Assembly (NCBI GenBank): GCA_003164895.1
Contig: PLUL01000064.1
Span: forward strand, 1-64,000
Length of the DNA stretch: 64,000 nucleotides
Reading direction: 5' to 3'
Origin: Bacteroidota bacterium
GTDB taxonomy: Bacteria > Bacteroidota > Bacteroidia > Palsa-948
The notes below the pieces were generated by a model. It saw nothing but the letters and a program-made list of their open reading frames with translations. It was not told where the DNA came from and did no database searches. Positions 26,859-35,553 of this stretch are shown piece after piece; within the stretch, counting starts at the first letter, position 1, and every line of letters begins with the position of its first letter. The position numbers and the translations under genes were made by a program.

Positions 26859-28391
26859 TTAAAATTGTAAGTAAGGCATTAATCCGTGCAATCCGCCTTC
26901 GCGGCCGATTCCACTTTCTTTGTATCCGCCAAAGGGTGAAGTAGGATCGAACTTATTGAATGTGTTCGCCCAGATCACTCCGGCTTTTAATTCGCCCGAC
27001 ACTTTAAATATTTTAGAACCCTTGTCTGTCCAGATTCCGCCAGACAAACCATAAGGCGTGTTGTTTGCTTTCTCCACCACTTCCTGAACGGTTCTAAAAG
27101 TTTGTACCGTTAACACCGGACCAAATATTTCTTCCTGAACAATTCTGCTTGCCTGCGAAACATTCCAGAAAACTGTCGGCCTGAACCAATATCCTTTCGA
27201 TGGAACATCGCAAACAGGCTGATAACATTCTGCTCCTTCTTTCAATCCGATGGCATGATATTCTGAAATTTTATCGAGCTGCGCTTTTGAATTGATCGCG
27301 CCAATGTCGGTGTTCTTATCCAAAGGATTACCAACTACCAGCGTTGCAATTCTGTCTTTCAATTTGCGCATCACAATATCGAACACAGATTCCTGCACGA
27401 ACAGACGCGAACCGGCACAACAAACATGTCCCTGATTGAAAAATATTCCGTTCACGATTCCTTCCACTGCCTGATCCATAGATGCATCTTCAAAAACAAT
27501 GTTCGCTGCTTTACCGCCCAGTTCGAGCGTATATTTTTTATGAGTTCCGGCTAGAGATTTTTGGATCAACTTCCCGATATCTGTTGAACCTGTAAAAGCA
27601 ATTTTATCAACGCCCGGATGATTTACGATCAAGCTTCCGGTTTTTCCTGCACCCGTTACAATATTTACAACTCCCGGAGGAAGATCGGCTTCCTGAATGA
27701 TCTCCGCGAGTTTCAATGCAGTGAGAGAAGTTGTTTCAGCAGGTTTCAGAACCACGGTGTTTCCTGTGGCAAGTGCAGGAGCAATTTTCCAGGCAGCCAT
27801 CAACAAAGGAAAGTTCCAGGGAATGATTTGTCCGGCAACGCCTAGTGGTTTCGGATTTTTTCCGGGAACTGCATAGTTAAGTTTATCCGCCCATCCGGCA
27901 TAATAAAAGAAGTGCGCTGCTGCCAAGGGAATATCAATGTCGCGCGATTCACGAATTGGTTTTCCTCCATCCATTGTTTCTATCACCGCCAGTTCGCGCG
28001 CTTTTTCCTGGATGATGCGCGCAATGCGGAACATGTATTTCGCACGTTCGCTTGCAGATATCTTGGACCACTTGCCTTTGTAAGCATCGCGTGCCGCTTT
28101 CACCGCTTTGTTCACATCCGCTTCATCGGCTTCGGCAACCTCGACAATTTTTTCTTCGGTGGAAGGATTGATAGAATCAAAATATTTTGGTTTTGCCGGA
28201 GCAACAAATTTTCCGTTGATGAACAGATCGTATTTCTTTTTCAGTTGGATATGATCCGTGCTTTCGGGAGAAGCGGCATACTGCCAATCTGTTTTGAAAT
28301 TGATCTCCGCTTTTTGTTTCCCGTTTGATTTTTCAGATGAAGGAACTGCTTCTGCAAGATGTTCTTTATCCGATTCGTTGGATTTACTCAT
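26859..28391 (-). CDS. Aldehyde dehydrogenase, NAD-dependent
   Basis: A 510-residue full-length aldehyde dehydrogenase. Key motifs are QIIPWNFPLLMAAWKIAPAL, IAFTGSTDIGKLI (cofactor site), LELGGKAANIVFED (general-base Glu) and FNQGHVCCAGSRLFV (catalytic Cys). The N-terminus carries a charged extension of about 50 residues. In this operon the natural substrate is acetaldehyde released by DeoC from deoxyribose 5-phosphate, giving acetate; that is inferred from context. It starts 3 nt after deoC and is followed after 11 nt by the short homologue. Confidence 0.93.
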   Translation of the reverse strand: MSKSNESDKEHLAEAVPSSEKSNGKQKAEINFKTDWQYAASPESTDHIQLKKKYDLFINGKFVAPAKPKYFDSINPSTEEKIVEVAEADEADVNKAVKAARDAYKGKWSKISASERAKYMFRIARIIQEKARELAVIETMDGGKPIRESRDIDIPLAAAHFFYYAGWADKLNYAVPGKNPKPLGVAGQIIPWNFPLLMAAWKIAPALATGNTVVLKPAETTSLTALKLAEIIQEADLPPGVVNIVTGAGKTGSLIVNHPGVDKIAFTGSTDIGKLIQKSLAGTHKKYTLELGGKAANIVFEDASMDQAVEGIVNGIFFNQGHVCCAGSRLFVQESVFDIVMRKLKDRIATLVVGNPLDKNTDIGAINSKAQLDKISEYHAIGLKEGAECYQPVCDVPSKGYWFRPTVFWNVSQASRIVQEEIFGPVLTVQTFRTVQEVVEKANNTPYGLSGGIWTDKGSKIFKVSGELKAGVIWANTFNKFDPTSPFGGYKESGIGREGGLHGLMPYLQF

Positions 28392-28394
28392 TGT

Positions 28395-29288
28395 TTAGTC
28401 TATTGAAAAATAATCGAGTGATTGATAATGTCCGGTGACTTCTTTTTGCAATTGCATCAACAGATCGTTGGCAAGCGTGCTCGCGCCAAAGCGAAAGTAA
28501 TCAGGGTTGAGCCATGCTTCGCCCAAAATTTCTTTTACCATGACAAGATATTGCAGCGCTTCTTTTTCTTTTCTGATTCCGCCGGCAGGTTTCATGCCTA
28601 CCATTTTTCCTGTTGCGTAAAAATGATCGCGAATTGCTTCGAGCATTACAAGAGTAACAGGTAAGGTTGCCGCAGGTTCAATCTTTCCGGTGGATGTTTT
28701 AATGAAATCCGCTCCGGCGTGAATGGCGATGTCGCTGGCAAGACGAACATTCTCGTATGATTCCAGCTCTCCAGTTTCGAGAATAACTTTCAGATGAGCT
28801 TTTCCGCAGGCTTCTTTTATGATCGCGATTTCATCGTGAACGAAATTATAATCTCCCGATAAAAACTTTCCTCTTGAAATTACCATGTCGATTTCATCAG
28901 CTCCTTCATCCACGGCAAATTTTGTGTCTTCTATTTTTACTTTCAGTGGCGCGTTGCCCGAAGGAAACGCAGTGGACACCGAAGCAACTTTCACGCCCGA
29001 ACCTTTCAATGCGTTCTTGGCAGTTCGCACATGGTTGGGATACACACACACTGCAGCAACCGATGGCAGATCGTGCATCCAGTCGCAGGGCTTTATTGCT
29101 TTGGCGCAAATCTGTTTTACTTTATTGGGGCTGTCTTTACCTTCGAGCGTGGTGAGATCGAGCATGCTCAGGGCAAGTTTCATTGCCTGAACCTTGGATT
29201 GTTTTTTAATGCTGCGTGTTTTGAAACGCGCAACGCGTTCTTCAATTCCTACCTGATCGATTGATCTTTTTAGTAACTGGTAATTCAT
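28395..29288 (-). CDS. deoC: Deoxyribose-phosphate aldolase
   Basis: A 297-residue DeoC. AAVCVYPNHV and STAFPSGNAP are family motifs, EIDMVISRGKFLSGD contains a conserved active-site Asp, and ADFIKTSTGK carries the Schiff-base lysine; MKPAGGIR is the second conserved lysine loop. It splits 2-deoxyribose 5-phosphate into acetaldehyde and glyceraldehyde 3-phosphate. It is somewhat longer than E. coli DeoC because of an N-terminal helical extension. It is the first gene of the operon deoC, aldehyde dehydrogenase, short homologue, nupC, cdd. A promoter-like element and a structured leader lie upstream. Confidence 0.95.
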   Translation of the reverse strand: MNYQLLKRSIDQVGIEERVARFKTRSIKKQSKVQAMKLALSMLDLTTLEGKDSPNKVKQICAKAIKPCDWMHDLPSVAAVCVYPNHVRTAKNALKGSGVKVASVSTAFPSGNAPLKVKIEDTKFAVDEGADEIDMVISRGKFLSGDYNFVHDEIAIIKEACGKAHLKVILETGELESYENVRLASDIAIHAGADFIKTSTGKIEPAATLPVTLVMLEAIRDHFYATGKMVGMKPAGGIRKEKEALQYLVMVKEILGEAWLNPDYFRFGASTLANDLLMQLQKEVTGHYQSLDYFSID

Positions 29289-29353
29289 GCTGTTATGCTA
29301 AAACGAGACGATAAATATATAAGTAACTTATGACATCAACATTAAATACTTGT

Positions 29354-29426
29354 TGAAGCGGTTTCAGATAGTAAGCAGATCTTTTTGGGGAAGAAGACTG
29401 GTTACTCTTGTAGGATGGTCACTTCA
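29354..29426 (-). ncRNA. Candidate structured RNA element, copy 1 (deoC leader)
   Basis: Given on the + strand: an outer stem (54-58 with 422-426 of 29354-29426) encloses two conserved single-stranded blocks, GCGGTTTCAGA and CTTGTAGGATGGTC. Between them is an inner stem AGTAA-CAG / CTG-TTACT. The second copy at 35151-35204 has the same two blocks but completely different paired sequences. On the minus strand the element lies between a TAnnTTTG promoter (29462-29455) and deoC, so it would be in the deoC 5' leader. It could be a riboswitch or another cis-element. I do not recognise the family, and the orientation is inferred from the promoter. Confidence 0.5.
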
Positions 29427-29454
29427 GAAAACTAAAACCTTAATGAACGTTGCG

Positions 29455-29462
29455 CAAATATA
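29455..29462 (-). promoter_or_regulatory. Candidate -7 promoter element of the deoC operon
   Basis: CAAATATA on the + strand is TATATTTG on the minus strand, a match to the Bacteroidota consensus TAnnTTTG. Transcription would start near 29450 and give a leader of about 160 nt that contains the structured element at 29354-29426. Confidence 0.5.
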
Positions 29463-29514
29463 AGGGAAATAATTTTATTAATGTTGTTTAGAAAATAGAA
29501 AAGCGGAGAAGAAG

Positions 29515-29522
29515 TATATTTG
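29515..29522 (+). promoter_or_regulatory. Candidate -7 promoter element of the orphan PorP/SprF gene
   Basis: TATATTTG, a full match to TAnnTTTG, sits 23 nt before the ATG of the PorP/SprF gene at 29546. TTGTTT about 25 nt upstream may be the -33 element. The structured element at 29354-29426 is upstream of this promoter, so it is not part of this transcript. Confidence 0.5.
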
Positions 29523-29545
29523 TTAACTGTAATCAGTAGACAAAA

Positions 29546-30526
29546 ATGAAAAAATCTATTTTCAAATGGACAATCGTTTTCTTCTCGACAACATTTCTCT
29601 CATTGACCGCTTTTTCACAAGACGACCAATTTTATTCTGTTTTCACAACAAATAATAGATGGATAAATCCATCGAACACAGATTTTGCTGATAATTTTTT
29701 ATCAGCAAATCTCATCTCTAAATATCAAACAAATAATATTGGAGGAGATATGTATGCCGGTGTTTTTGACATTTCAATTAAAACAAAAAACAGTAAGAAT
29801 TGTTTTGGTTTTGTTTCTTGTTTAGATAAAACAAACTACTTACAAATAAATTCATTTTATTTTAACTGGAGTCATTCCATCATTTTTAATGCAAGCAAAC
29901 TTAATTTTGGCTTGGCTACTGGCATAGTCAAACAAACCTTTTATGGCAATGAACTTAATATGATATTACCTGGAGGTAATCTTCCTTCACGCTCATTTGG
30001 TTCTGCAACCTATGATATTGATTTTGGAATACAATATGAAAGAAAAGATTTATCATTTGGCATTTCAGCTAATCACTTACCTCAACCAGAATTTGCACCT
30101 AATTTAAGTTTACTTCATGCCAATTATACTTTTTACAGTGCTCTTAATAGAGCTTTCTATTTTCAAGCTCAATATAAAATTCCCATTAACGAGGTATTGT
30201 TTTTAAATGTATTAGGCTTGTTGCGCTTACAACAACCGCAGTATTTGATTTATGGGGGTTCTATTGCTATTCAACCAGCGTACACATATCGTTATGATTT
30301 TTATAGAAACAATTCATCAACAACATTGTTTACAATAGGAGGAGAAATAGTTGCTTCGAAAAGATATATAGGTGGTATTTCTTATAGAGGTTTCGATACT
30401 CAAATTAATCCAATTGGCTTGGAGTTTGGCTATTTAATTAAGACCACAAGTATACGAATTAATTATTTTTTACCAAATAGTATTAGAGGGAATGTAATCG
30501 AACTAAATTTTCGATTTATTATTTAA
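29546..30526 (+). CDS. PorP/SprF family type IX secretion membrane protein (orphan copy)
   Basis: A 326-residue outer-membrane beta-barrel with a signal peptide ending in TAFSQDDQ. QFYSVFTTNNRWINPSNTDF corresponds to the PorP/SprF N-terminal block, in which the usual NPAFAG is degenerate (NPSNTDF). Alternating strands run to a C-terminal FRFII. Unlike the copy at 5887-6861 it is not adjacent to a T9SS substrate on its strand; the nearest type B substrate is the minus-strand gene at 31994-34927. It interrupts the nucleoside-degradation genes, with its own promoter-like element. An export or anchoring role is inferred from family only. Confidence 0.85.
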   Translation: MKKSIFKWTIVFFSTTFLSLTAFSQDDQFYSVFTTNNRWINPSNTDFADNFLSANLISKYQTNNIGGDMYAGVFDISIKTKNSKNCFGFVSCLDKTNYLQINSFYFNWSHSIIFNASKLNFGLATGIVKQTFYGNELNMILPGGNLPSRSFGSATYDIDFGIQYERKDLSFGISANHLPQPEFAPNLSLLHANYTFYSALNRAFYFQAQYKIPINEVLFLNVLGLLRLQQPQYLIYGGSIAIQPAYTYRYDFYRNNSSTTLFTIGGEIVASKRYIGGISYRGFDTQINPIGLEFGYLIKTTSIRINYFLPNSIRGNVIELNFRFII

Positions 30527-30538
30527 TAAATGACTTTT

Positions 30539-31864
30539 TCAATAAGTAACCACTCCCGCTTTAGAAACCGTTCCGTAGATGAGCGGATTGATTTTGGGTT
30601 GGGTGGGCAGAATGGTATAGGCAGATAAAATAATTTCCTGCGCTCCTTTTAGTTTTTCGCTCTGGCTGGAATATATTTTTGCAAGGCTCTCTCCTTTTTT
30701 AATGTAGTCGCCCACTTTTTTATTGAGGTAAATGCCTGCACCAAAATCTATCTTGCTTTCTTTGGTTTCGCGCCCTGCACCAAGCACCACGCTTGCCAGC
30801 CCGATCTTGCGCGCACCAATGTTATGGATATAACCTTCCTGCGTGGAAAGCACTTCCATAGTATGTTTGGCTGCGGGAAGTTTAGTGGTGTCTTCAATTT
30901 GTTTCACATCTCCGCCCTGCGCCTGTATGAACTGTTTGAATTTTGCAAACGCTTCACCCGACTGAATTAATTTTTCGAGACAGGCAACGGCTTCGGTTTT
31001 ATTCTTAAACATGCCTGCCACCAGCAGCATGTGCGCGCTCACTTCCATGCAGAGGTCGTGCAGGTCTTTGGGTCCTTTGCCTTTGAGCGTTTCGATGGAC
31101 TCGATCACTTCGAGCGAATTGCCGATGGCATTTCCCAGCGGCTGGTTCATATCGGTGATGACGGCAATCGTTTCTCTTCCCATTCCTTCGCCTATCTCCA
31201 CCATCACTCTGCCGAGTTCGAACGCATCCTTGGGCGTGTTCATGAAAGCACCATCGCCCACTTTTACATCGAGTACAATTTTATCGGCACCCGAAGCAAT
31301 TTTCTTGCTCATGATGCTTCCTGCAATAAGAGAAATATTTTCTACAGTACAAGTCACATCGCGCAGCGCATATATTTTTTTATCGGCAGGTACCAGTTCT
31401 GCGGTTTGTCCGCCAATGGCAATACCAATTTCATTTACGTTCTTGAAGAATTGCTGTTCGGTCATCTCCACCGAAAATCCGGAAATGGATTCGAGCTTAT
31501 CGATCGTTCCACCTGTGTGACCCAAACCTCTGCCGGAAAGTTTTGCGATCTTGATTCCTGCTGCTGCCACCAGCGGACCCACGATGAGCGAAGTTTTGTC
31601 GCCCACTCCACCAGTGCTGTGCTTATCCACTTTTACGCCTTTGATCCCTGAAAGGTCAATTACATTTCCGGAATTGATCATGGCGCGTGTGAGCGCAATG
31701 GTTTCGTCTTTATCCAGTTTCTGAAAATAAATTGCCATGAGAAATGCTGCAAACTGGTAATCGGGAATGGTTCCGTTAGAAAAATTGGCGATGGCAAAAT
31801 CGATTTCTTCTTTGGAAAGTTTTCCGTCATTGCGTTTTTTCAGAATGATGTCGTTGATTCTCAT
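30539..31864 (-). CDS. deoA: Pyrimidine-nucleoside (thymidine) phosphorylase
   Basis: A 441-residue enzyme with the nucleoside phosphorylase family II signature: KVDKHSTGGVGDKTSLIVGP (phosphate site), KLSGRGLGHTGGTIDKLESI and KIASGADKIVLDVKVGDGAF. It performs phosphorolysis of thymidine, deoxyuridine and uridine to base and pentose 1-phosphate. The product needs a phosphopentomutase, not found in this window, before DeoC can act. It is separated from the deoC operon by the divergent PorP/SprF gene but functionally belongs with it. I cannot tell DeoA from the broader Pdp type by eye. Confidence 0.95.
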   Translation of the reverse strand: MRINDIILKKRNDGKLSKEEIDFAIANFSNGTIPDYQFAAFLMAIYFQKLDKDETIALTRAMINSGNVIDLSGIKGVKVDKHSTGGVGDKTSLIVGPLVAAAGIKIAKLSGRGLGHTGGTIDKLESISGFSVEMTEQQFFKNVNEIGIAIGGQTAELVPADKKIYALRDVTCTVENISLIAGSIMSKKIASGADKIVLDVKVGDGAFMNTPKDAFELGRVMVEIGEGMGRETIAVITDMNQPLGNAIGNSLEVIESIETLKGKGPKDLHDLCMEVSAHMLLVAGMFKNKTEAVACLEKLIQSGEAFAKFKQFIQAQGGDVKQIEDTTKLPAAKHTMEVLSTQEGYIHNIGARKIGLASVVLGAGRETKESKIDFGAGIYLNKKVGDYIKKGESLAKIYSSQSEKLKGAQEIILSAYTILPTQPKINPLIYGTVSKAGVVTY

Positions 31865-31993
31865 AGATTAATCAAGAGTAAGAGTTGCCGGTTTGAAATT
31901 CATTAAACCAATAGTGAGAAAACGGGTACGAATATATAGTTAAAACTTACTGGAGTAAAAATTATAAGGAAAAAATAAAAACCTCTTTAAAAA

Positions 31994-34927
31994 TTATTTA
32001 ACAACAGAAACGCGACCAACATAACTGTGTTTTTTTCCACTGTATTCGGTAATATATACTTTCCAAACATATACATCTTCCTGCACAACTTTTCCGCCAA
32101 GTCCTCTCTGAACTTTTCCATCCCATCCTTGAGTAATGTCGTTTGCCTGGAAAATTTTATTTCCCCATCGGTCAAATACATACAAATTAAAATCTTGAAT
32201 GCAGGTACCTTTTCCTAAAAAGAGTTCATTCAGTCCATCGTTGTTCGGTGTAAAAGCGTTTGGAATATAAAATGTGAATACACATTCATACGGCAAGCAT
32301 TTTGTGATGGAGTCTTTGCAAATGCCAATGGTATCAGATGCGATAAGTGTAATACAATAGGTTCCTGTGTCGGGATAAGTGTGAAATGGATTTTGTTGAG
32401 TGGAAAAGTTTCCATCTCCAAAATTCCAAGCCCAGATAGATGAACCGGAAGAGGTATTTATGAAATTCACAGATGCGTCAAGCCAGCTAATTACATCAGG
32501 TGTAACATTAAAGTTAGCATGAGGAGGAGGATTACTTTGGGGAACATTTACAGTTTGAATCTGATTACAGCCATTTGCATCGGTAACAATAACGGAATAA
32601 TTTCCTACGGGAAGATTATTCAACTGAGAGTTTGACTGAACGGGAGTTGTAAGCCACAAATATGTGTATGGTGCAGTGCCGCCAGCAGCATTCACAGATG
32701 CGGTTCCGTTTGCAAGTCCGCATGGAACCGGAGTAGCAGTAACAGATAAAGTTATAGGAGGAGGTTGTGATATGGTGGCAAGTTGTGTTTGCGAACATCC
32801 ATTTGCGTCGGTGATATTACATGTATAAGTTCCTGCGCTGAGTCCAGTTGCTGTTGCATTTGTCCCGCCTGGTGCAGACCAGATATAAGTATATGGAGAT
32901 GTGCCACCATTAGCACTCACTATAGCACTTCCATTTGCGCCTCCACTACAGGAAACAGTTGTAGTTGATAGCAAGCCAACCGTCATACTTGTAGTTGAAG
33001 CGACAATGGTAGTTCCTACATGTGTGCACCCATTCGCATCAGTTACGGTAACGGAATACGCTCCTGCACTCAAATTAGTAGCGACAGAATTTGTTCCACC
33101 AGAAGGAGTCCATAAATAAGTGTATGATGGTGTTCCACCGCTTGCTCCCACCGTTGCACTTCCGCCTCCATGGCAGTTTGCAGATGTAAAAGTTACGGTT
33201 GTGGTAATAGCTGACGGCTGCGTTATTACAATTGTTTCCGGTTGTGTACAACCACTTGCATCGCTTACAATGCAAGTATAAGTGCCTGGACTTAATCCGT
33301 TTGCAGTGGTATTATTTCCACCAGTTGGAGACCAACTATATGTAAGCGTCCCAGTTCCACCGCTTGCTGTAACAGTTGCCGTTCCATTGTTAGCTCCATT
33401 ACAAGTTATACTTGTTGTTAGGACAGAAGCTTGTGGTCCATTGGCATTAATCACATTTGCTGTTGCTGTTGCCGTGCATCCGCTAACATCGGTAATCAAT
33501 ACAGAATATGTTCCGGCAGATAATCCTGTTGCTGTTGTTGTTGTTTGAATAGGTAGTGTTGACCAAGAATATGAAAAAGTGCCGCTACCACCTGAAACTG
33601 AAACGGCTGTAGTGCCTGTACTGCTCGTGCAAGAAGAATTTGTACTATTTACCGTAGTAGTAATTGCTGCCGGCTGGGTAATACTAACTGTTTCAGTGAT
33701 AGGACAACTATTCAAAGTAGTAACAGTTACAGAATAATTTCCTGTGGAAAGATTTGTTGCGGTAGAAGTTGTTTGTCCGTTGCTCCATGCGTAAGTATAT
33801 GGAGGAACGCCTCCTGACATAGTAATTGTTGCATTTCCACCATTGCAACTAACGCTTCCTGTAGAAACAGTTCCGGAAATAACATTTACAACTTTTGTAA
33901 TTGTGTCAGGCGGATTACATGCTCCTCCCGAAGCAATGAGTGTTACAGTATAAGTTCCTGCTGCGCTGAAGGTATGCGATGGAGTTGTTGTTGCTGTTAT
34001 TGTATTGGAAGCGCCGGATGCAGGGTCGCCAAAATTCCAGGAATAAGTATTTGTTGGACAAGCCGGGGAAGTTGCTGTAAAATTAATTGTGTTTGGATTT
34101 ACACAGGTAGAATTTACTATTGCCGAGTTAGGAATACCATTTGAAACAGCAACCGAATCAAAAGCAAAGCCGTCAAAATTATTGCAGGCATATCCGCAGG
34201 AAAAAGTAATTCTAAAAAACACTTTGGGTTGCCCTGCTAAACCGGTTAAACAATGTTGAGCTACTAACCAATGTCCGGATCCGTTACAGCAATAACAAGT
34301 TACACCCACATGAGTAGGATCGTCAGCTGTATTTGCTGCCAGACGAACATTTCCTGCCCAACTATCTTTAGCTGTTGGGTCTGTTGCAGGAAACCAAATA
34401 GGTTTAGGGCCACCACCTGTTATGGTGCTTGCAGAATAACTTGATGTAGAATTTGTGTTATACCAATTTGCTGTATTACAATCATTCGGATCATTATAAG
34501 CGCCAATTGTTACCCAATTGGTTGTGTCAAATGAATATTGCAGCTTGGTGCCATCGTATTTCCATTCGCTTTCGTAAAATATTTTCAAAGCTATATGAGG
34601 ATACTTAAGATTGGTGAAATCATAACAAGGGCTTTGCACCCATGATTGTTCATTAAAATTGTAAAATGATCCGGTTAGAGTTCCAATACACCATGCTTTA
34701 GCGCCGCTGCCTGCGGAATTTATAATTGGATGAGCGGGTGCACCCCAAGCCCAATCATTACCGGGAGCAGGAAGAATAGGATAAAACTGATGGCTTTTCC
34801 AAACAGGACCAGATTCAAAATCTTCAACATGTGGAAATACATTAATGCATTGGGCATCTAATTTTGTTAGAGATAAAAAAGAAAATAGAATGAGACAAAA
34901 TTTGATATTATGAGAAAATAGTTTCAT
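31994..34927 (-). CDS. Secreted SprB-repeat/PKD protein with type B T9SS sorting domain
   Basis: A 977-residue surface protein. A signal peptide ends at LTKLDAQC. Residues about 25-270 are a jellyroll-like, MAM-type N-terminal module. A PKD domain (YSWNFGDPASG) follows, then about six SprB-type repeats, each with a pattern like GLSAGTYSVTVTDANGC and an aromatic YTYLWS strand. A second PKD domain (IWAWNFGDGNF) precedes the type B C-terminal domain (FTPNNDGLNELF, FDRWGNKIFQ, VYVWKVYITEYSGKKHSYVG). SprB repeats are named after the F. johnsoniae gliding adhesin. The transcript would start within the intergenic region 34928-35361. It is probably a cell-surface adhesin; the ligand is unknown. Confidence 0.92.
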   Translation of the reverse strand: MKLFSHNIKFCLILFSFLSLTKLDAQCINVFPHVEDFESGPVWKSHQFYPILPAPGNDWAWGAPAHPIINSAGSGAKAWCIGTLTGSFYNFNEQSWVQSPCYDFTNLKYPHIALKIFYESEWKYDGTKLQYSFDTTNWVTIGAYNDPNDCNTANWYNTNSTSSYSASTITGGGPKPIWFPATDPTAKDSWAGNVRLAANTADDPTHVGVTCYCCNGSGHWLVAQHCLTGLAGQPKVFFRITFSCGYACNNFDGFAFDSVAVSNGIPNSAIVNSTCVNPNTINFTATSPACPTNTYSWNFGDPASGASNTITATTTPSHTFSAAGTYTVTLIASGGACNPPDTITKVVNVISGTVSTGSVSCNGGNATITMSGGVPPYTYAWSNGQTTSTATNLSTGNYSVTVTTLNSCPITETVSITQPAAITTTVNSTNSSCTSSTGTTAVSVSGGSGTFSYSWSTLPIQTTTTATGLSAGTYSVLITDVSGCTATATANVINANGPQASVLTTSITCNGANNGTATVTASGGTGTLTYSWSPTGGNNTTANGLSPGTYTCIVSDASGCTQPETIVITQPSAITTTVTFTSANCHGGGSATVGASGGTPSYTYLWTPSGGTNSVATNLSAGAYSVTVTDANGCTHVGTTIVASTTSMTVGLLSTTTVSCSGGANGSAIVSANGGTSPYTYIWSAPGGTNATATGLSAGTYTCNITDANGCSQTQLATISQPPPITLSVTATPVPCGLANGTASVNAAGGTAPYTYLWLTTPVQSNSQLNNLPVGNYSVIVTDANGCNQIQTVNVPQSNPPPHANFNVTPDVISWLDASVNFINTSSGSSIWAWNFGDGNFSTQQNPFHTYPDTGTYCITLIASDTIGICKDSITKCLPYECVFTFYIPNAFTPNNDGLNELFLGKGTCIQDFNLYVFDRWGNKIFQANDITQGWDGKVQRGLGGKVVQEDVYVWKVYITEYSGKKHSYVGRVSVVK

Positions 34928-35361
34928 GTAAAAAAATGAACTTATGGGGGTTGTTTTGATAACTATATTTCATAGACGCAGAAAGTAAAAATGGTTGCCT
35001 TAGTTTTCATATATTTTAATTAACTCTAAAGGGAAAATCAGCACATCGAACATTCGTTTCTTCAACAACAAGTAAAATGAAAGCGATAATTGTTTGAGAA
35101 ATAAATTTCACCTTTTAAGTTTTTACATGCCGATAAAACAAAGCCTAACTTAAAGCGGTTTCAGAATATCCAATTTTTTGGATTCTTGTAGGGTGGTCGC
35201 TTTGAAGTACATCAGCAATTATAAGAATAATTACGCATAATATTGTTATCAAAACAATAATTGTTTGTCAAGTTTCTAATAAAAATGAAAAATATGATAG
35301 TATATATCAATTTTTATCAGGAATTCATTATAAAGAAATACGAAATAAGTATATTTATCTT
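34928..35361. other. Long intergenic region between divergent adhesin and cold-shock genes
   Basis: 434 bases with no convincing coding sequence. It holds the second copy of the structured element (35151-35204) and must contain the promoters of the adhesin gene (minus) and the cold-shock gene (plus). I found no strict TAnnTTTG match. A minus-strand TAGGCTTTG near 35136-35144 differs only by one extra spacer base. Confidence 0.6.
35151..35204 (-). ncRNA. Candidate structured RNA element, copy 2
   Basis: On the + strand: AAAGCG (35152-35157) pairs with CGCTTT (35198-35203); GCGGTTTCAGA and CTTGTAGGGTGGTC are the conserved blocks; ATCCAA pairs with TTGGAT around a TTTT loop. Against copy 1 the inner stem differs at almost every base yet stays paired, and one outer pair changes from G-C to A-T. 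It lies 224 nt upstream of the minus-strand adhesin gene and about 158 nt upstream of the plus-strand cold-shock gene. I assign the minus strand by analogy with copy 1; the orientation is not certain. Confidence 0.5.
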
Positions 35362-35553
35362 GTGAAAAAAGGAGTGGTCAAATTTTTCAACGAACAAAAC
35401 AAATTCGGTTTCATTACCTGCCATGAAGACGGGAAAGAATATTATGTTCATATAAAAGATTTGCTTACACCAATCAAAACCGGAGACGAAGTAAACTTTG
35501 AATTGGCTCCATCAAAACGAGGCGAGCAAGCAGTTAAAGTGAAAAAAATTTAG
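35362..35553 (+). CDS. Cold-shock domain protein (CspA-like)
   Basis: A 63-residue single cold-shock domain. The N-terminus is KKGVVKFFNEQNKFGFI with the RNP1-like KFGFI, and RNP2-like YYVHI follows. It binds single-stranded RNA or DNA and probably acts as an RNA chaperone. RNP1 is slightly divergent from the usual KGFGFI. The start codon is GTG, with no alternative ATG upstream. It ends convergent with the S1/P1 nuclease gene, sharing 4 bases. A leader with the structured element lies upstream, although that element is more likely on the other strand. Confidence 0.9.
   Translation: MKKGVVKFFNEQNKFGFITCHEDGKEYYVHIKDLLTPIKTGDEVNFELAPSKRGEQAVKVKKI

Noticed and set aside
31031-31651. 206-codon plus-strand frame
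   Set aside because: It lies entirely antisense within the pyrimidine-nucleoside phosphorylase gene, whose motifs are unambiguous.
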